Of a stretch of DNA of 64,000 bases, positions 17,715 through 26,801 are shown piece after piece. The stretch is from Sphingobium sp. WTD-1 (GTDB lineage Bacteria > Pseudomonadota > Alphaproteobacteria > Sphingomonadales > Sphingomonadaceae): NCBI RefSeq assembly GCF_030128825.1, contig NZ_CP119127.1, positions 2,542,001-2,606,000 on the forward strand, read 5' to 3'. The position numbers were made by a program, and so were the translations under genes. Below the pieces are notes generated by a model. The model was not told where the DNA came from. It did no database searches and saw only the letters and a program-made list of their open reading frames with translations. Within the stretch, counting starts at the first letter, position 1. Each line of letters opens with the position of its first letter.

Positions 17715-18090
17715 CTAAGCTCGCTTCCCGCCCGGCTGGCTGCGCTGGGCTTGGGTCAGGCTCTGCAGGGCGCGGCCTTGCATGTTGATTTCGCGCTGCT
17801 CTGAATAGCTGAGGCCATCGCGGGCGCTGCGATCGGACTGGGCGTCGGCGCGGTCGGCCTCGCGGCGGAGCGCGCGGCCCTGTTTCCTGCTGAGCCTGCC
17901 GCTCTTGCGTCCGTCGCGTATGTCCTCGCGCGCCCGGTCCAGTTCATAATCGACCGAAGGCTGAGGCTCGATCCGGACATTGACCGGGCGGGGCGGTTGG
18001 CTCTGTCTTGGGCACGATCTGCGCGGGGAGCGCGGTCGGCAGGGCGAGGGCGATCAGAAACAGGCGGGGCAGGGCAAGGGGGATGCGCAT
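17715..18090 (-). pseudogene. frameshifted small secreted basic protein
   Basis: ATG 18090 has an AGGAG Shine-Dalgarno 7 nt upstream and opens a signal peptide (MRIPLALPRLFLIALALPTA, then LPAQ). About 30 codons in, the frame runs into a stop, but a +1 shift near 17985-18005, in a C-rich stretch, continues as PVNVRIEPQPSVDYELDRAR and then as a long Arg/Asp/Gln-rich tail to TAG at 17717-17715. The second frame has no start of its own. Total would be about 124 residues. This looks like a single-base indel in a real secreted protein gene, or a sequencing error in the C run. Function unknown. Confidence 0.65.
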
Positions 18091-18250
18091 GGCGGTGCTC
18101 CTGCAGGACGGGGAAGGTGCGTCCCAAGCGCTGAACCTTGCGCCATGGGATGAGGCCGGCGACAGCGTTCCCGCGCTGCCGCCGGTATTTTTGCAAGCTG
18201 CAGTGATGCTTGCGCATCAGCAGCTTGGAACGCTCAGGCGCCGCGCGGCC

Positions 18251-19924
18251 TTATTTGCCGGCACGGCTCTTGTCGCGGATGGCGCGGAATTCGTCGCCAT
18301 CGACCCAGTTGGGCCAATCGGTCGTGTTCGCGAGCGCCCGGCCGACATCATAATAGAGCTTCAGGTCGGCGGCGACGCCGGTCCAGTCCCAGTTGGGATC
18401 ATATTCATCCTTGGGGCCGTGATAGCGATGCTCGGTATAATCCTCGGCCGCGGCCATGCCGGCGGCGGTGCCACCCTTCACCAGATCCTCGCCGCCCTCG
18501 AAATAGAGCATCGGCAGGCCATGCTTGGCGAAGCTGAAATGGTCGGAACGGTAATAATAGCCCTTTTCCGGGGTCGGTTCGAGCGTGGCGACACGGCCCT
18601 GCGCGCCCAGTGCCCGTTCGAGATAGGCGTCGAGCTGCGACTTGCCCTTGCCGATGACGACGACATTTTTGGCGAGGCCCGCGACGCTCAAGGCATCCAT
18701 GTTGACCCCGCCGACGGTCTTGCTGAACGGGAAGACCGGGTTGTTGCCATAATAGGCCGAACCCAGCAGGCCCGATTCCTCGCCGGTGACGGCCAGGAAC
18801 ACCTGGCTGCGGTCGGACGGGCCGGCCTTCACGTTCGCCTGGGCCAGGGCGACCAGCGCGGCGGTGCCGGTGGCATTGTCGACCGCGCCGTTGCAGATAT
18901 CGTCGCCGTCAGGCGCCGCCTGGCAATGGCCCAGATGGTCCCAATGCGCGCTGCAGAGCACATATTCGTCGGGGCGCGTCTTGCCCGGCAGCAGGGCGAC
19001 GACATTTTTCGACGCATGCTTGCGCAGGTCATTGTCGAACGAGACATTGGCCTTGATCGCGCCCAGCGGCACGGCCTTGAAGCCCTTCTGTTTGGCAGCG
19101 GCCATCTGCTGGTCGAGGTTGAGGCCCGCGTCGGCGAACAGGGCGGCGGCCTTGTCCTTCTGGATCCAGCCGATCGCTGCCGACTGGTCGGCATTGCCGC
19201 CCGGATTGTCGGCGACATGCTGCGACCCGGTCCAGCTCGACTGGACGACGTTCCAGCCATAGGCGGCCGGTTCGGTGTCGTGGATGATGATCGCGGCGGC
19301 GGCGCCCTGACGCGCGGCTTCCTCGAACTTGTAGGTCCAGCGGCCATAATAGGTCATGGCGCGGCCGTTGAACGGACCGGTGAGGCCCGGCGTCTGATAA
19401 TCCGGGTCATTGACCAGGATCAGCACCGTCTTGCCCTTCACGTCCAGGCCGGCATAGTCGTTCCAGCCCTTTTCCGGGGCGTTGATGCCATAGCCCACGA
19501 ACACGACCGGGCTGTCCTTGACCTCGATCTTTGGCTGGGTGGTGCGATAGGTGCCGATCACCATCTCGGGGCCATAGGCGGCGGTGATCGGGGCCTTGCC
19601 ACCGGTGAAGCTCAAGGGCGAGACATTCTTGGCGGTGATCTCGACCAGCGGCACGTCCTGGAACCAGCTGCCCTTGTTGCCGGGCTTGAGGCCCAGTTTC
19701 TCGAACTCGGCGGTCAGCAGCGCCAGCGTCTTTTCCTCGCCCACGGTGCCGGGTGCGCGGCCCTCATAGGCGTCGGACGAAAGCTCCTTCACCAGCCGCT
19801 TCATCGTGTCGATCGAGGGGGCGGCGTCGCTCTTGGCGGCGGGCGCGGCCAGCGCGACGGTGGGCGTCAGGGCAGGAGCGGAAAGGGCGAGAACGGCGGC
19901 GATCGCCGCGACGGAGCTGCGCAT
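18251..19924 (-). CDS. secreted M28 family metallopeptidase with PA domain
   Basis: Second M28 zinc exopeptidase, 557 residues, distinct from the one at 14739. Signal peptide of about 26 residues (ending VALAAPA), a leader region with SSDAYEGRAPGTVGEEKT, a protease-associated insert (about 130-290, VVFVGYGINAPEKGWNDY), and the catalytic core: SAHWDHLG near 325, NGAVDNATG near 352, TGEESGLLGS near 383, and YHGPKDEYD near 505. The extra histidine in HWDH and the CQAAPDGDDIC cysteine pair distinguish it from the first copy. Probably periplasmic or outer-membrane associated. It is divergent from the S9 peptidase gene. Confidence 0.92.
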   Translation of the reverse strand: MRSSVAAIAAVLALSAPALTPTVALAAPAAKSDAAPSIDTMKRLVKELSSDAYEGRAPGTVGEEKTLALLTAEFEKLGLKPGNKGSWFQDVPLVEITAKNVSPLSFTGGKAPITAAYGPEMVIGTYRTTQPKIEVKDSPVVFVGYGINAPEKGWNDYAGLDVKGKTVLILVNDPDYQTPGLTGPFNGRAMTYYGRWTYKFEEAARQGAAAAIIIHDTEPAAYGWNVVQSSWTGSQHVADNPGGNADQSAAIGWIQKDKAAALFADAGLNLDQQMAAAKQKGFKAVPLGAIKANVSFDNDLRKHASKNVVALLPGKTRPDEYVLCSAHWDHLGHCQAAPDGDDICNGAVDNATGTAALVALAQANVKAGPSDRSQVFLAVTGEESGLLGSAYYGNNPVFPFSKTVGGVNMDALSVAGLAKNVVVIGKGKSQLDAYLERALGAQGRVATLEPTPEKGYYYRSDHFSFAKHGLPMLYFEGGEDLVKGGTAAGMAAAEDYTEHRYHGPKDEYDPNWDWTGVAADLKLYYDVGRALANTTDWPNWVDGDEFRAIRDKSRAGK

Positions 19925-20057
19925 GGAAGGAACCCTTGTCTTTATGGAATGCGCCTGATGCCACCGCCACGGGCGGAGGGCAAGAAATGCCGATTGTCAC
20001 AATTGTCGCACTTGGTTAGCAATCGGGTCGGGGAATTTGGGGGAGTGTTTTTCCAGA

Positions 20058-22037
20058 ATGAATTATGCTGCAAACACGGTGCGCCTTGGCGCGCTGATGG
20101 GTTTCTGTTCGCTGTCGGCTATCGCCCATGCTGAGCCGGATGCGCTGGCCAAGGCCTTTGGCGCGCGCGAGACGGTGATTTCCGCCAGCCTGTCGCCCGA
20201 TGGGCAGAAGATCGCGCTGGTCGCGGCGGGGAGTGGGCGAACGACCCGAACCTACGTGATCAACGCGCAGGAGGGGGCCGAACCCAAGGTCGTTGCCGGC
20301 GCCAGCGGCCAGCCGGAATATCTCCATAATTGTGATTGGGTTTCCAACGATCGGCTGGCTTGCAGGATTGGCGGGCAAAGCCGGGTCGGTGACGATGTCT
20401 ATGGCTTCAGCAGTCTGTTCGCCGTCGATGCCGCTGGCGGCAATATCCGATCGCTCAGCAAGCGTCATGGCGAGAATGCGCTTGGCTTCGATCTGCGCGG
20501 CGGTTCGATCATCGACCTGACGGCAGGCGAGGATGGGGCGGTGTTGATGACCCGATCCTATGTGCCCGAGGCCAAGATCGGTAGCCTGATCGACCAGAAA
20601 TTGCAGGGTCTGGGCGTTGACCGCGTCGATACGCGCAGTGGTGCTGCCAAGCGGATCGAGCAGCCGCAAGCCATGGCGGTCGAATATATATCGGACGGCC
20701 GAGGCACGGTGCGCGTCATGGGGCTGCAGGAGAATAAGGGGTCAGGCTATGCCAAGGGCACGATCCGTTATCTCTATCGCCCCATGGGGAAGAATGGCTG
20801 GAGCGATCTAGGCATCTATGACACGCGAAACCATAGCGGTTTCAACCCCTATGCCGTCGATGTCGAGAAGAATATCGTCTATGGTTTCGAGCAGGTCGAA
20901 GGGCGTTCGGCTTTGGTCAGCATCGCGCTGGATGCGGGCCTTCAGAAGACCGTTGTCTATTCTCATCCCAAGGTCGACGTGAACCGGTTGATTCAAGTGG
21001 GGCGCGAACGGCGTGTCGTGGGGGTCGGCTATAGCGAGGACTATAGCGAGGTCGTCTATTTCGACGAGCAAGTGAAGGCGCTGGTCGCGTCGCTTAGCAA
21101 GGCGCTGGGCGGCAAGGCCGTCTATATTGGCGACATGAGCCAGGATCGGCAGCGCGTTCTGGTCTGGGCCGGCAGCGATACCGATCCGGGCCAATATTAT
21201 CTGTTCGATCGCGCCGCCAAGAAATTGTCGCCGATGATGCCCGATCGCCCGGAACTGGCAGGGCAGACGCTCGCTAAAATGCAGTCGATTTCTTACAAGG
21301 CCTCGGATGGTACGGTCATCCCCGCCTATCTGACCCTGCCGCCGGGCAAGGATAGCGCGAAAGGGCTGCCGGCGATCGTGATGCCGCATGGCGGGCCGGA
21401 ATCGCGCGACGAATGGGGCTTCGACTGGCTCTCGCAATATTATGCCGCGCGGGGCTTTGCCGTGATCCAGCCGCAGTTTCGCGGGTCGGCTGGTTTCGGC
21501 GAGCAATGGCTGATGCAAAACGGCTATCGTTCCTGGCGGACGGCGATCGGCGATATCGTCGATGCGGGGCGTTGGCTGGTGGCGGAGGGGGGCACCGATC
21601 CCGCGAAGCTGACCATCGCGGGCTGGTCTTATGGCGGCTATGCGGCGCTTCAGGCGCAGGCGATCGATCCCCAATTGTTCAAGGCGGTGGTGGCGATCGC
21701 ACCGGTGACCGACTTTGCCGATCGTATCCGCCGGTCGCAATATAATGCTGATTATCTGTTGCAGCAGCAGCGCATGGGTACCGGCAACGACGCGGCAGAT
21801 GCATCGCCGGTCAACCATGCCGCCGAATTCCGTGCGCCGGTGCTGATGTTCCACGGGACCGATGACGGCAATGTTGACATCAGCCAGGCGCGTGCGATGC
21901 AGTCCAAGCTTGAAGGTGCGGGCAAGCGCAGCCGGCTGGTCGTCTATGACGGGCTGGCCCACAGCCTGAACGATAGCGCTGCGCGGGCCGACATGCTCCA
22001 GCAGAGTGCAGACTTCCTGCTGCAGGCAGGAAAATAG
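20058..22037 (+). CDS. secreted S9 family (prolyl oligopeptidase/DPP-like) peptidase
   Basis: Serine peptidase of 659 residues with signal peptide (MNYAANTVRLGALMGF, cleavage near AHA-EP). A beta-propeller-like N-terminal domain (about 30-400) precedes the alpha/beta hydrolase domain. Catalytic residues: Ser near 524 in AGWSYGGYAAL, Asp near 602 in HGTDDGNVD, His near 634 in DGLAHSLND; the oxyanion region is PHGGPESRDEW. Start ATG 20058 is used because the signal peptide begins there; the frame opens 21 nt earlier at TTG. Likely cleaves short peptides, together with the neighbouring exported M28 enzymes. It ends in a strong terminator. Confidence 0.92.
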   Translation: MNYAANTVRLGALMGFCSLSAIAHAEPDALAKAFGARETVISASLSPDGQKIALVAAGSGRTTRTYVINAQEGAEPKVVAGASGQPEYLHNCDWVSNDRLACRIGGQSRVGDDVYGFSSLFAVDAAGGNIRSLSKRHGENALGFDLRGGSIIDLTAGEDGAVLMTRSYVPEAKIGSLIDQKLQGLGVDRVDTRSGAAKRIEQPQAMAVEYISDGRGTVRVMGLQENKGSGYAKGTIRYLYRPMGKNGWSDLGIYDTRNHSGFNPYAVDVEKNIVYGFEQVEGRSALVSIALDAGLQKTVVYSHPKVDVNRLIQVGRERRVVGVGYSEDYSEVVYFDEQVKALVASLSKALGGKAVYIGDMSQDRQRVLVWAGSDTDPGQYYLFDRAAKKLSPMMPDRPELAGQTLAKMQSISYKASDGTVIPAYLTLPPGKDSAKGLPAIVMPHGGPESRDEWGFDWLSQYYAARGFAVIQPQFRGSAGFGEQWLMQNGYRSWRTAIGDIVDAGRWLVAEGGTDPAKLTIAGWSYGGYAALQAQAIDPQLFKAVVAIAPVTDFADRIRRSQYNADYLLQQQRMGTGNDAADASPVNHAAEFRAPVLMFHGTDDGNVDISQARAMQSKLEGAGKRSRLVVYDGLAHSLNDSAARADMLQQSADFLLQAGK

Positions 22038-22047
22038 GAAAAGGAAA

Positions 22048-22075
22048 GGGGGAGGCAGCGGCCTCCCCCTTTTTT
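22048..22075 (+). terminator. intrinsic terminator after S9 peptidase
   Basis: GGGGGAGGC and GCCTCCCCC form a perfect 9-bp stem with AGCG loop, followed by six T. Confidence 0.92.
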
Positions 22076-22095
22076 GACCTTCCGTCATGAGGCCA

Positions 22096-22130
22096 AAGAA
22101 AAAGGGCGGTCCCTTACGGGGCCGCCCTTC
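22096..22130 (-). terminator. intrinsic terminator after rpsD
   Basis: On the minus strand AAGGGCGGCCCC pairs with GGACCGCCCTT around a GTAA loop and is followed by TTTCTTT. Confidence 0.85.
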
Positions 22131-22155
22131 TCCATATTCTGTCCGGAAGGACCGA

Positions 22156-22770
22156 TTAGCGCGAATAGAATTCGACGACCAGATTCGGTTCCATCTTCAC
22201 CGGGTAGGGCACTTCGTCCAGCGTCGGAACGCGGACATAGGTGACCTTGGTGGCGCCGTCGGGGGCGACATAGTCGGGGATGTCACGCTCGGGCAGGCTC
22301 TGCGCTTCGAGAACCAGCGCCATTTCCTGCGCCTTCTTTCCCAGGGTGATTTCGTCGCCCGGCTTCACCAGACGCGAGGCGATGTTGCACTTCACGCCGT
22401 TCACATAGATGTGGCCGTGCGAAACGATCTGGCGCGCCGAGAAGATGGTCGGCGCGAACTTGGCGCGGTACACAACGGCGTCCAGGCGGCGCTCCAGCAG
22501 ACCGATCAGGTTCTGGCCGGTGTCGCCCTTCATGCGGCTGGCTTCGAAATAGTTCTTCTTGAACTGCTTCTCGGTGATGTCGCCGTAATAGCCCTTCAGC
22601 TTCTGCTTGGCGCGCAGCTGGATGCCGTAGTCCGACATCTTGCCCTTGCGGCGCTGGCCGTGCTGACCAGGGCCATATTCGCGCTTGTTGACCGGGCTCT
22701 TCGGGCGACCCCAGATGTTCTCGCCCATGCGACGGTCGAGCTTGTACTTGGCGCTAGAGCGCTTCGACAT
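22156..22770 (-). CDS. rpsD: 30S ribosomal protein S4
   Basis: Primary rRNA-binding protein of the small subunit, 204 residues. It starts [20 protein letters not shown] and has the S4 N-terminal domain (to about residue 95) and the S4 RNA-binding domain ([23 protein letters not shown]) near 95-160. It lacks the N-terminal zinc-binding cysteines of some S4 types. ATG 22770 has AAGGAATT just upstream; the open frame continues further but without family similarity. It is a single-gene unit with its own terminator, and S4 is known to autoregulate in other bacteria; no such structure is evident here. Confidence 0.98.
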   Translation of the reverse strand: MSKRSSAKYKLDRRMGENIWGRPKSPVNKREYGPGQHGQRRKGKMSDYGIQLRAKQKLKGYYGDITEKQFKKNYFEASRMKGDTGQNLIGLLERRLDAVVYRAKFAPTIFSARQIVSHGHIYVNGVKCNIASRLVKPGDEITLGKKAQEMALVLEAQSLPERDIPDYVAPDGATKVTYVRVPTLDEVPYPVKMEPNLVVEFYSR

Positions 22771-23014
22771 ACCTAATTCCTTACAACTGCATACTACGTT
22801 ATCCGCCCTCCGGATCCGATGAACCGAGGTCCGCAGCAAGCGGAGGACGAAGGCTTCCCGGTCATCGCCTGTTTCCATATTTCAGGGACAGGGCCGCCGC
22901 TTCACCGGGATGCGGGGCCAATCGCGAAGGCGCGCCTATGGAGAAGGTCGGTTCTTATGTCAAGCGCAGACTCTGGCCTCGACAGCCGGCGGAGCGCGGC
23001 CTAATCCGGCGGCC

Positions 23015-23311
23015 ATGAAGCCCGAAGACTATACCAGCATGACCGAGGTGCGCGCCGGTGTCGACGCCCTCGACCGCCAGCTCGTCGCCCTGCTTGAGCA
23101 GCGTTTCGCCCATATGCGCGCCGCCGCCCGCATCAAGCCGGATCGTAGCGCCGTCCGCGACGAGGCGCGCAAGCGCCAGGTGATCGACAATGCCCGCGCG
23201 GAGGCCGAGCGGCTGGGCGCGCCCGGCGACCTGATCGCGGACCTGTGGGAGCAGCTGGTCGAAGCCTCGATCGCCTATGAAATGGCCGAGTATGACCGCA
23301 CGCGGGGTTAA
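23015..23311 (+). CDS. chorismate mutase, AroQ type
   Basis: Converts chorismate to prephenate for phenylalanine and tyrosine synthesis. The 98-residue all-helical protein has the AroQ active-site pattern: VDALDRQLVALLEQR (helix 1 Arg) around residues 15-30, AAARIKPDR with the catalytic Lys/Arg, and YEMAEYDRT at the end; RVR-type partner DEARKRQVIDNARAEA lies in the middle. It is the monofunctional, probably cytoplasmic form, with no signal peptide. ATG 23015 was chosen by homology. Its TAA stop overlaps the stop of the convergent gene in a shared TTAA. Confidence 0.88.
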   Translation: MKPEDYTSMTEVRAGVDALDRQLVALLEQRFAHMRAAARIKPDRSAVRDEARKRQVIDNARAEAERLGAPGDLIADLWEQLVEASIAYEMAEYDRTRG

Positions 23312-24393
23312 CGCTCGCGCGGCCGGTTGAGGTGTGACAGCACGCCGCGGAGCGTGCGCACCTCCAGATGGTTCCAGCCCGGCTTGGTCAGCAGGTTGCG
23401 CAGCGTCAGCTTGGTCGCGGGCGCGCGGTCGGGCGGGAAGAAATAGCCGACCTTTTCCAGCAGCGTGTTGAGCTGCAGGATCATGCCTTCCAATTCCTCC
23501 TGCGGTGCAGGCTCGCCCAGCTCGGTGACAGTCGGCTGCGCTAGATTGGCCTGCTTGGACCATTCATAGGCGCACAGGATCACCGCCTGGGCGAGGTTCA
23601 GCGAGCCGAATTCCGGATTGATCGGCACGGTCAGGATCTTGCGGGCGAGCGCGACATCCTCGGTCTCCAGCCCCGAGCGTTCCGGCCCGAACACATAGGC
23701 GCAGCGGCCCTGTGCGGCATGGATTTCCTGTGCCGCCTCCTCCGGCGTGACGACCGGCTTGGTGACGCCGCGCTTGCGCACGGTGGTGGCATAGACATGG
23801 GCGCAGTCGGCGACCGCATCGGCCAGCGTCTCATAGACCTGCGCCTTGTCCAGGATGAAGTCCGCGCCAGCCGCCGCCGGACCGGCATCGGGATTGGGCC
23901 AGCCGTCGCGCGGGGAGACAAGCCGCATCTCGGTCAGCCCGAAATTCAGCATCGCCCGCGCCGCCTTGCCGATATTCTCGCCCAATTGCGGGCGGACCAG
24001 GACGATGACGGGGGGGAGGGGGGAGATTTCGTTATTCATGGAACCAATTTTCTCGTCGGCCTCCACTTCCGTTCGCCCTGAGCGAAGTCGAAGGGCGTCA
24101 CTGAGCGAAGGCGAAGTGGGTGAGACGGAAGCTGCCTTGAGCTTCTGCCAGTCTTCCGCGATCAAGGCTTCCTTCTTCTTGCGTGACCAGCCCTTGATCT
24201 GCAACTCGCTGGCCAGCGCCTCGGCGCGGGTCGGGAATTCGGCGGACCACATCAGTTCGACCGGCAGCCGTTCCGATGTGTAGCCCTTGATGATGCCCGC
24301 TTGATGGGCGGCGAAGCGGGCGTCCAGATCGTCGGTGTGGCCTGTATAATAGGAGCCGTCGGCGCATCGCAGGATATAGCAATAGAACGCCAT
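23308..24393 (-). CDS. GIY-YIG nuclease domain fused in frame to TrmJ-like SpoU RNA methyltransferase
   Basis: One uninterrupted 361-residue frame holds two unrelated modules. Residues 1-88 are a compact GIY-YIG domain (CYILRCADGSYYTGHT, then LDARFAAHQAG and the EALASELQIKGWSRKKKEAL end) of the UPF0213 type. Residues 89-118 are a linker that is the translation of a dispersed repeat. Residues 119-361 are a SPOUT/TrmH methyltransferase close to TrmJ (RPQLGENIGKAARAM, VFGPERSGL, NPEFGSLNLAQAV), which in relatives 2'-O-methylates tRNA position 32. A separate methyltransferase start at ATG 24039 is possible but has a poor Shine-Dalgarno. Two proteins or a true fusion cannot be separated by sequence alone. 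Confidence 0.8.
   Translation of the reverse strand: MAFYCYILRCADGSYYTGHTDDLDARFAAHQAGIIKGYTSERLPVELMWSAEFPTRAEALASELQIKGWSRKKKEALIAEDWQKLKAASVSPTSPSLSDALRLRSGRTEVEADEKIGSMNNEISPLPPVIVLVRPQLGENIGKAARAMLNFGLTEMRLVSPRDGWPNPDAGPAAAGADFILDKAQVYETLADAVADCAHVYATTVRKRGVTKPVVTPEEAAQEIHAAQGRCAYVFGPERSGLETEDVALARKILTVPINPEFGSLNLAQAVILCAYEWSKQANLAQPTVTELGEPAPQEELEGMILQLNTLLEKVGYFFPPDRAPATKLTLRNLLTKPGWNHLEVRTLRGVLSHLNRPRER
24067..24133. repeat. dispersed repeat, left copy (inside the fusion linker)
   Basis: Contains CTTCCGTTCGCCCTGAGCGA continuing AGTCGAAGG (module A, 24066-24095), a degenerate CTGAGCGAAGGCGAAG half, and GGTGAGACGGAAGC (module B, 24120-24133). Module A returns inverted at 24428-24456, module B inverted at 24467-24480. 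Confidence 0.8.
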
Positions 24394-24427
24394 GCGGTTT
24401 CCTCGCCCTCGCTTCGCTCGGTTGGGG

Positions 24428-24480
24428 CCTTCGACTTCGCTCAGGCCGAACGGAAGATTATAGCGCCTTCCGTCTCACTC
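24428..24480. repeat. dispersed repeat, right copy (inverted)
   Basis: CCTTCGACTTCGCTCAGG continues CCGAACGGAAG (24428-24456) and is the reverse complement of module A with one small difference. CTTCCGTCTCACTC (24467-24480) is the near reverse complement of module B and overlaps the nrdR stop. The two copies bracket the GIY-YIG coding part. Confidence 0.8.
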
Positions 24481-24936
24481 ACTCCCGACCTCCTTCACGG
24501 TGCTCGCGAAATCCTCGAAGTCGCGGGCGTCGGTGAAGTCCTTGTAGACGCTGGCGAAGCGGATATAGGCGACGCTGTCGAGGCGTTTCAGCCCCTCCAT
24601 CACCATCTCGCCGATCGATCGCGCCGGGATCTCGCTCTCGCCGCTGGTTTCCAGCTGGCGCTGGATGCCCGAAATCAGCTTCTCGATCCGGCTCGGGTCG
24701 ATCGGCCGCTTGCGGCAGGCGATGCCGATGGAGCGGGCCAGCTTGTCGCGCTCGAACGCTTCCTTGCGGCCTTCGCTCTTCACCACCCAGATGTCGCGCA
24801 ACTGAATGCGCTCGAAGGTGGTGAAGCGCGCGCCGCAGGCTTCGCACTGCCGGCGACGGCGAATGGCATTGCCATCCTCCGTCGGCCGGCTGTCCTTCAC
24901 CTGGCTGTCCTCATGGGCGCAGAAAGGGCAGCGCAA
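24475..24936 (-). CDS. nrdR: transcriptional repressor NrdR
   Basis: Represses ribonucleotide reductase genes in response to ATP/dATP. The 153-residue protein has the N-terminal zinc ribbon ([18 protein letters not shown] and [12 protein letters not shown]), then an ATP-cone ([20 protein letters not shown], residues about 50-140). Length and motifs are canonical. It lies 6 nt downstream of glyA on the same strand, an arrangement common in alphaproteobacteria. Its stop codon touches a repeat copy. Confidence 0.97.
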   Translation of the reverse strand: MRCPFCAHEDSQVKDSRPTEDGNAIRRRRQCEACGARFTTFERIQLRDIWVVKSEGRKEAFERDKLARSIGIACRKRPIDPSRIEKLISGIQRQLETSGESEIPARSIGEMVMEGLKRLDSVAYIRFASVYKDFTDARDFEDFASTVKEVGSE

Positions 24937-24942
24937 GCGGGC

Positions 24943-26262
24943 TTACCCCTGATAGATGGGGAAGCGGGCGCAGAGCGCGGCGACACGCTCGCGGACGCTG
25001 GCTTCGACGGCGGCATCGCCATGTTCGCCATTGTCGCGCAGCCCTTCCAGAACGTCGGCGATCATGTCACCGATATCCTCGAACTCGGCGACGCCGAAGC
25101 CGCGGGTGGTGCCGGCCGGCGAGCCGACGCGGATGCCGCTGGTCTTGGTCGGCGGCAGCGGGTCGCCCGGCACGCCATTCTTGTTGCAGGTGATGAAGCT
25201 GCGCTCCAGCGCCTCGTCCGCATCCTTGCCCGAAATGCCATAGGGGCGCAGGTCGATGAGGGCGAGGTGGGTGTCGGTGCCGCCCGAGACCACGGCGAGG
25301 CCGCGCTGCTCCAGCTTGCCGGCCAGTGCCTTCGCATTGGTGACGATCGCCTGGGCATAGGTCTTGAATTCGGGCTGCAGCGCTTCGCCGAAAGCGACCG
25401 CCTTGGCGGCGATAACATGCATCAACGGGCCACCCTGAAGGCCGGGGAAGATCGCCGAATTGATCTTCTTCGCGATCGCCTCGTCATCGGTCATGATCAT
25501 GCCGCCACGCGGGCCGCGCAGCGTCTTGTGCGTGGTGGTGGTCACGACATGGGCATGGCCGAAGGGCGAGGGATGGGCGCCACCGGCGACCAGGCCGGCG
25601 AAATGGGCCATGTCGACCATGAACAGCGCGCCGACCTTGTCCGCGATCGCGCGGAAGCGGGCGAAGTCGATCTGACGCGGATAGGCGCTGCCGCCGGCGA
25701 TGATCAGCTTGGGCTGGCATTCGATCGCCTGACGCTCGACATCGTCATAGTCGATCAGATGGGTGTCTTCGCGCACGCCATATTGCACGGCGTTGAACCA
25801 CTTGCCCGACATGCTGGGCTTGGAACCGTGGGTCAGGTGACCACCGGCGTCGAGCGACAGGCCCATGATGGTTTCGCCGGGCTTGACCAGCGCCAGCATC
25901 ACGCCGCCATTGGCCTGCGCGCCCGAATGGGGCTGGACGTTCGCGAACTGGCAGCCGAACAATTCCTTCGCGCGGTCGATGGCAAGTTGTTCCACCACGT
26001 CCGACGGGGCGCAGCCCTGATAATAGCGCTTGCCCGGATAGCCTTCGGCATATTTGTTGGTGAAGACGCTGCCCTGCGCTTCGAGCACGGCCTGCGACAC
26101 GATATTTTCCGACGCGATCAGCTCGATCTGGGTCTGCTCACGCATCAGTTCCTGGGCAACGCCGGCGAACACGGCCGGATCGGCAGCGGCCAGGCCTGCG
26201 GTGAAATAGCCTTCCGAACGAATGTCCGACAGGTTGGGCTGGGTGAGGGTTTCGGTGCTCAT
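24943..26262 (-). CDS. glyA: serine hydroxymethyltransferase
   Basis: PLP enzyme that interconverts serine and glycine while loading tetrahydrofolate with a one-carbon unit. It has 439 residues, with [26 protein letters not shown] and [11 protein letters not shown] near the N-terminus, the PLP lysine in [14 protein letters not shown] near residue 250, and the C-terminal [12 protein letters not shown]. It sits between rpiB (11 nt upstream) and nrdR. No glycine riboswitch is visible in the short intergenic spacer; expression is most simply driven from upstream of rpiB. Confidence 0.98.
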   Translation of the reverse strand: MSTETLTQPNLSDIRSEGYFTAGLAAADPAVFAGVAQELMREQTQIELIASENIVSQAVLEAQGSVFTNKYAEGYPGKRYYQGCAPSDVVEQLAIDRAKELFGCQFANVQPHSGAQANGGVMLALVKPGETIMGLSLDAGGHLTHGSKPSMSGKWFNAVQYGVREDTHLIDYDDVERQAIECQPKLIIAGGSAYPRQIDFARFRAIADKVGALFMVDMAHFAGLVAGGAHPSPFGHAHVVTTTTHKTLRGPRGGMIMTDDEAIAKKINSAIFPGLQGGPLMHVIAAKAVAFGEALQPEFKTYAQAIVTNAKALAGKLEQRGLAVVSGGTDTHLALIDLRPYGISGKDADEALERSFITCNKNGVPGDPLPPTKTSGIRVGSPAGTTRGFGVAEFEDIGDMIADVLEGLRDNGEHGDAAVEASVRERVAALCARFPIYQG

Positions 26263-26273
26263 CTCAAGTCCTT

Positions 26274-26711
26274 TCAGAGCGCGGGCTGGGACAGTTTCTC
26301 GACGCGGCCGGCATGGCGGCCACCGCCGAACTCGGTGGTGAGGAAGGCGGTGACGCAGGCCTTGGCCATGTCGATGCCGGTCAGGCGGGCACCCATGGCC
26401 AGGACGTTGGCGTCATTATGCTCGCGCGACAGCGCTGCCGACAACGGTTCGCCTACCAGGGCGCAGCGGCAGGCCGGGTTGCGATTGACGGCGATCGAGA
26501 TGCCGATGCCCGAACCGCAGAGCGCGATGCCGCGTTCCGCTTCGCCCGATGCGACGGCGGTCGCGAGCTTGTAACCAAAATCGGGATAATCGACGCGGTC
26601 GGCGGTGGCCGGGCCGAGGTCGGCGACCTCATGGCCCTCGTCGCGCAACCATAGCGCAAGTTCGGCCTTCAGGTCGACGGCGGCATGATCGGAAGCGATG
26701 GCGATTTTCAT
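26274..26711 (-). CDS. rpiB: ribose 5-phosphate isomerase B
   Basis: Interconverts ribulose 5-phosphate and ribose 5-phosphate. The 145-residue LacAB/RpiB protein starts [15 protein letters not shown] (phosphate-binding DHAA) and has the catalytic Cys in [16 protein letters not shown] near residue 66, and [15 protein letters not shown] near residue 100. ATG 26711 is chosen by homology over a longer frame that starts 133 codons upstream. First gene of the rpiB-glyA-nrdR set. Confidence 0.95.
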   Translation of the reverse strand: MKIAIASDHAAVDLKAELALWLRDEGHEVADLGPATADRVDYPDFGYKLATAVASGEAERGIALCGSGIGISIAVNRNPACRCALVGEPLSAALSREHNDANVLAMGARLTGIDMAKACVTAFLTTEFGGGRHAGRVEKLSQPAL

Positions 26712-26801
26712 GGGTGCGTTCCCCTGCGGCTTGGGGTGATTCGTTTCTGCGCGCCTCATAGGGGCATGGGCCGCCAATTGCCACAGTCCAGCTAGGCGCC
26801 T

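Noticed and set aside
18008..20134. 708-residue plus-strand open frame over the M28 peptidase
   Set aside because: Antisense to a gene with all M28 metal ligands and a signal peptide.
26263..26273. glycine or SAM riboswitch before glyA
   Set aside because: Only 11 nt separate rpiB and glyA, so no aptamer fits.
24301..26574. 757-residue plus-strand open frame over nrdR, glyA and rpiB
   Set aside because: The three minus-strand genes are unambiguous; the plus frame is a GC-rich shadow.
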